This document shows positions 3,817 to 6,011 of a DNA stretch of 6,011 nt, one piece after another. How positions within the stretch are numbered: position 1 is the first letter of the stretch; each line of letters opens with the position of its first letter. The notes under the pieces were generated by a model. That model was not told the origin of the DNA. It searched no databases and saw nothing but the letters and a program-made list of their open reading frames with translations. This stretch comes from JBMNNU01 sp050942695 (GTDB lineage: Bacteria; Chloroflexota; UBA6077). The position numbers and the translations under genes were made by a program. The DNA is taken from contig JBMNNU010000201.1 of NCBI GenBank assembly GCA_050942695.1, positions 1 through 6,011 of the forward strand, written 5' to 3'.

Positions 3817-6011
3817 GTGAAGAAGATACAGCTCAAGATCAACGGCCTTCCTAAGCAGGTGGTCGCGGGGCCAGACCTCGTGCTCCTGGATCTGCTGCGC
3901 AACAACCTCGGCCTCACAGGAGCCAAGCAGTCCTGCGATCGCAAGGGCCAGTGCGGTGCTTGCACCGTCATCGCCAACGGCCGAGCCATCAGGTCATGCC
4001 TAACCAAAGTCGTCGACCTAGACGGAGCGGAGATCATCACCGTCGAAGGCCTAGGCACTCCAGACAACCCGCACCTCATCCAGGAAGCTTTCGTCCTCTC
4101 AGGTGCCATCCAGTGCGGCTTCTGCACCCCAGGCATGATCATGGCCTCTAAGGCCCTCCTGGACAAAAACCCCAACCCGTCCACTGACGATATCAAGCGC
4201 GCCCTGCGCGGCAACCTCTGCCGCTGCACCGGCTATGCCAAGATCATCGAAGCCGTCAAGCTAGCCGCCCGCTTCCTTCGCGGCGAAGCCTCTCCAGACC
4301 AGCTTCGCCCAGATCCCAACGGCCCCGTCATGGGGGTCTCCCATCCGCGCCCATCATCCATACTCAAGGCCTGCGGGGTCGCCGATTTCTCGGCCGACAT
4401 CTTGATGCCGGGTGCACTCGAAGCCGCAGTCGTCAGAAGCCCACACCCACATGCCCTCATCAAGGGCATCGACTCATCCGCCGCCGAGGCCATGCCAGGC
4501 GTCGTCGGCGTAATGACCGCCAAGGATATCAAAGGCACAAACAGATTGCCCTTTGTCGTCTCCGATCGTCCGTTGCTTTGTGAAGACAAGGTGCGCAGCA
4601 TAGGCGACCCCGTAGCGATAGTGGTGGCGGAGACACAGGCGCAGGCGCTCGCTGCAGCACAGTCCGTCTCTGTGGACTACGAGCTACTGCCGGTGCTGAG
4701 CAGCCCGGAAGAGGCGATGGCCGAGGGTGCGGTCCGGGTCCATTCCGACTCGCCCAATCTATGCTACGTGCAGCCATTGATCAAGGGCGACGCAGATAAG
4801 GCGATGGCGGAATCACCTAATGTCGTCGAAGCACGTTTCACTACACAGCTCAACCACCAGGCTCCTCTTGAACCTGAGGCCACCATCGCCTATTGGGAGG
4901 GGGAGGGAGAGGATGCCCAGCTCGTGGTCGTCGGGCGCGGCATAAATATCCATGCACACCTCTCCGTGCTCCAGGATGCTCTCGGCTGGGAGAACATGCG
5001 CTACGAAGAGGCCTACTCCGGAGGACAGTTCGGCATCAAGCTTGAAATCACCTCGGAAGGGATATCGGCGGCGGCCGCGCTGCACTTCCGGAAGCCGGTG
5101 AGATACATACCGAGCCTCGCCGAGTCCATGGCTCTAACGTCGAAACGGCACCCATTCGATATGAGACTCAAATTGGCCTGCGACGAAGAGGCGCGGCTGA
5201 CAGTCCTTGAGATGGACTATTACGTCGATAACGGCGCCTACATGTCCAACGGCAAGAAAATAGTGGACCGAGCCATCTGGATGATGACCGGCTCCTACCA
5301 CATTCCAAATGTCAAAGCAGTTGGCCATCTGGTGTACACCAACAACCCATACGGCAGCGCGGCTCGTGGAGCCGGACCACCACAGCAGCACTTCGCCCTT
5401 GAGTGTGCCATGAACATGCTTGCCGAGAAGATTGGAATGGATCCACTGGAGTTCAGAAAACGGAACTCCCTCAAGCCCGGCCAGACGAAGTCTACCGGCG
5501 ACCCGGTGGATGTGTGGCCCTTCCCGGAGCTGTGCGACACCATCAAACCGCACTACGATCGGGCGCTTCGTGACGCTGCAGCTCATAACAACGGTGGTTC
5601 TATCAAACGAGGAGTCGGACTGGCTGCGGGTGCGTTCGGTGTGGGAGGCTCTGCCGACATCGCCACAGTCGCCATCGAGCTGGACCCAGACGACGGGGTT
5701 ACCATCTACGCCGCGTGCGCCGATCCCGGCGAGGGCAACGACTCGATGCTCACTCAACTGGCGGCCGATACCCTGAATATCCCCCTCGATAAGGTGCGAT
5801 TGGTAGTCAGGGACACCGACAGAACCACGGCCAGCGGTCCCGCAGCAGGCAGCCGAATAACCTTCATGATAGGCGGTGCATTGATGGATGCACTGGAGAA
5901 GCTGAAGAAGGCCATGGAGGAAACAGGGGCACGGGATTACGAAGCGCTCAAGGCTGCTGGACGGCCAACCAGATACGTTGGCAATAAGAAAAACCCCGGG
6001 CCAGGAGTTAT
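3817..6011 (+). CDS. MOP-type aldehyde oxidoreductase (single-chain molybdenum hydroxylase), N-terminal 731 codons
   Basis: Open frame to the window edge; no stop in 731 codons. Such enzymes are typically about 900 residues, so roughly 170 are missing. It probably oxidises aldehydes to acids, or hydroxylates a heterocycle, at a Mo centre with electrons leaving through two [2Fe-2S] clusters. The plant-type ferredoxin domain (about 1-75) holds Cys40, 46, 49 and 61; the helical second domain (about 78-160) holds Cys100, 103, 135 and 137. The Moco domain begins near residue 180 and shows RSIGDPVAIVVA, LEPE, GGQFGIK (402-408), ARGAGPPQ (516-523) and ASGPAAGSR (672-680). Having no FAD domain between them matches D. 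gigas MOP rather than three-domain xanthine dehydrogenase. Oddities are five residues, not four, between Cys40 and Cys46, and GEG (638-640) where many relatives have GQG. Catalytic Glu lies beyond the edge. GTG start chosen from the ribosome site at 3807. Substrate unknown. Confidence 0.94.
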   Translation, partial: MKKIQLKINGLPKQVVAGPDLVLLDLLRNNLGLTGAKQSCDRKGQCGACTVIANGRAIRSCLTKVVDLDGAEIITVEGLGTPDNPHLIQEAFVLSGAIQCGFCTPGMIMASKALLDKNPNPSTDDIKRALRGNLCRCTGYAKIIEAVKLAARFLRGEASPDQLRPDPNGPVMGVSHPRPSSILKACGVADFSADILMPGALEAAVVRSPHPHALIKGIDSSAAEAMPGVVGVMTAKDIKGTNRLPFVVSDRPLLCEDKVRSIGDPVAIVVAETQAQALAAAQSVSVDYELLPVLSSPEEAMAEGAVRVHSDSPNLCYVQPLIKGDADKAMAESPNVVEARFTTQLNHQAPLEPEATIAYWEGEGEDAQLVVVGRGINIHAHLSVLQDALGWENMRYEEAYSGGQFGIKLEITSEGISAAAALHFRKPVRYIPSLAESMALTSKRHPFDMRLKLACDEEARLTVLEMDYYVDNGAYMSNGKKIVDRAIWMMTGSYHIPNVKAVGHLVYTNNPYGSAARGAGPPQQHFALECAMNMLAEKIGMDPLEFRKRNSLKPGQTKSTGDPVDVWPFPELCDTIKPHYDRALRDAAAHNNGGSIKRGVGLAAGAFGVGGSADIATVAIELDPDDGVTIYAACADPGEGNDSMLTQLAADTLNIPLDKVRLVVRDTDRTTASGPAAGSRITFMIGGALMDALEKLKKAMEETGARDYEALKAAGRPTRYVGNKKNPGPGV

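Noticed and set aside
5134..5757. Minus-strand open frame of 207 codons opposite the second hydroxylase
   Set aside because: The plus-strand frame carries family motifs throughout this stretch; the antisense product has none.
2..6011. One hydroxylase gene interrupted by insertion of modABC
   Set aside because: The C-terminal part precedes the N-terminal part in the same orientation, which an insertion cannot produce; both have proper ends, so they are two genes (a circular or misjoined contig would be the only alternative).
1..6011. CRISPR array, tRNA, rRNA or insertion sequence
   Set aside because: No spaced direct repeats, cloverleaf, rRNA-like stretch, transposase frame or terminal inverted repeats with target duplication were seen on either strand.

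Overview
The window is about 6 kb of a bacterial chromosome carrying a molybdenum-use locus. All genes I can support lie on the plus strand. They are, in order: the 3' end of a molybdenum hydroxylase gene (2-286), a long structured leader with a molybdenum-cofactor (Moco) riboswitch (about 322-464), a complete molybdate ABC importer modA-modB-modC (712-3640), a short AT-rich intergenic region with an inverted repeat, and the first 731 codons of a second molybdenum hydroxylase (3817 to the window edge). Both hydroxylases look like the Desulfovibrio gigas MOP type of the xanthine oxidase family, in which two [2Fe-2S] domains and the Moco domain share one chain.

The organism cannot be fixed from the sequence. 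Coding DNA is GC-rich but uses ATA, AGG and CTA fairly freely. ModA is a lipoprotein rather than a free periplasmic protein, as is usual in Gram-positives, Chloroflexota and some others. Single-chain MOP-type aldehyde oxidoreductases are commonest in anaerobes. An anaerobe of the Chloroflexota, Firmicutes or Desulfobacterota is a reasonable guess, not a demonstrated one.

The parts form a coherent circuit. ModA captures molybdate outside the membrane, ModB passes it through, and ModC drives transport with ATP. The metal ends in the molybdopterin cofactor used by the flanking hydroxylases. The riboswitch probably senses finished cofactor and turns the importer down, closing a feedback loop. The second hydroxylase has its own AT-rich upstream region, with a promoter-like sequence overlapped by a 10-bp inverted repeat, so it may be controlled separately.

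The least explained part is the roughly 250-nt stretch between the riboswitch aptamer and modA. It contains a 16-bp stem abutting the switch and a 13-bp stem close to modA, and neither has a normal terminator U-tract. Apart from that leader, the 45-residue ModC tail and the intergenic inverted repeat, the window is conventional. I see no mobile element, CRISPR array, tRNA or rRNA.
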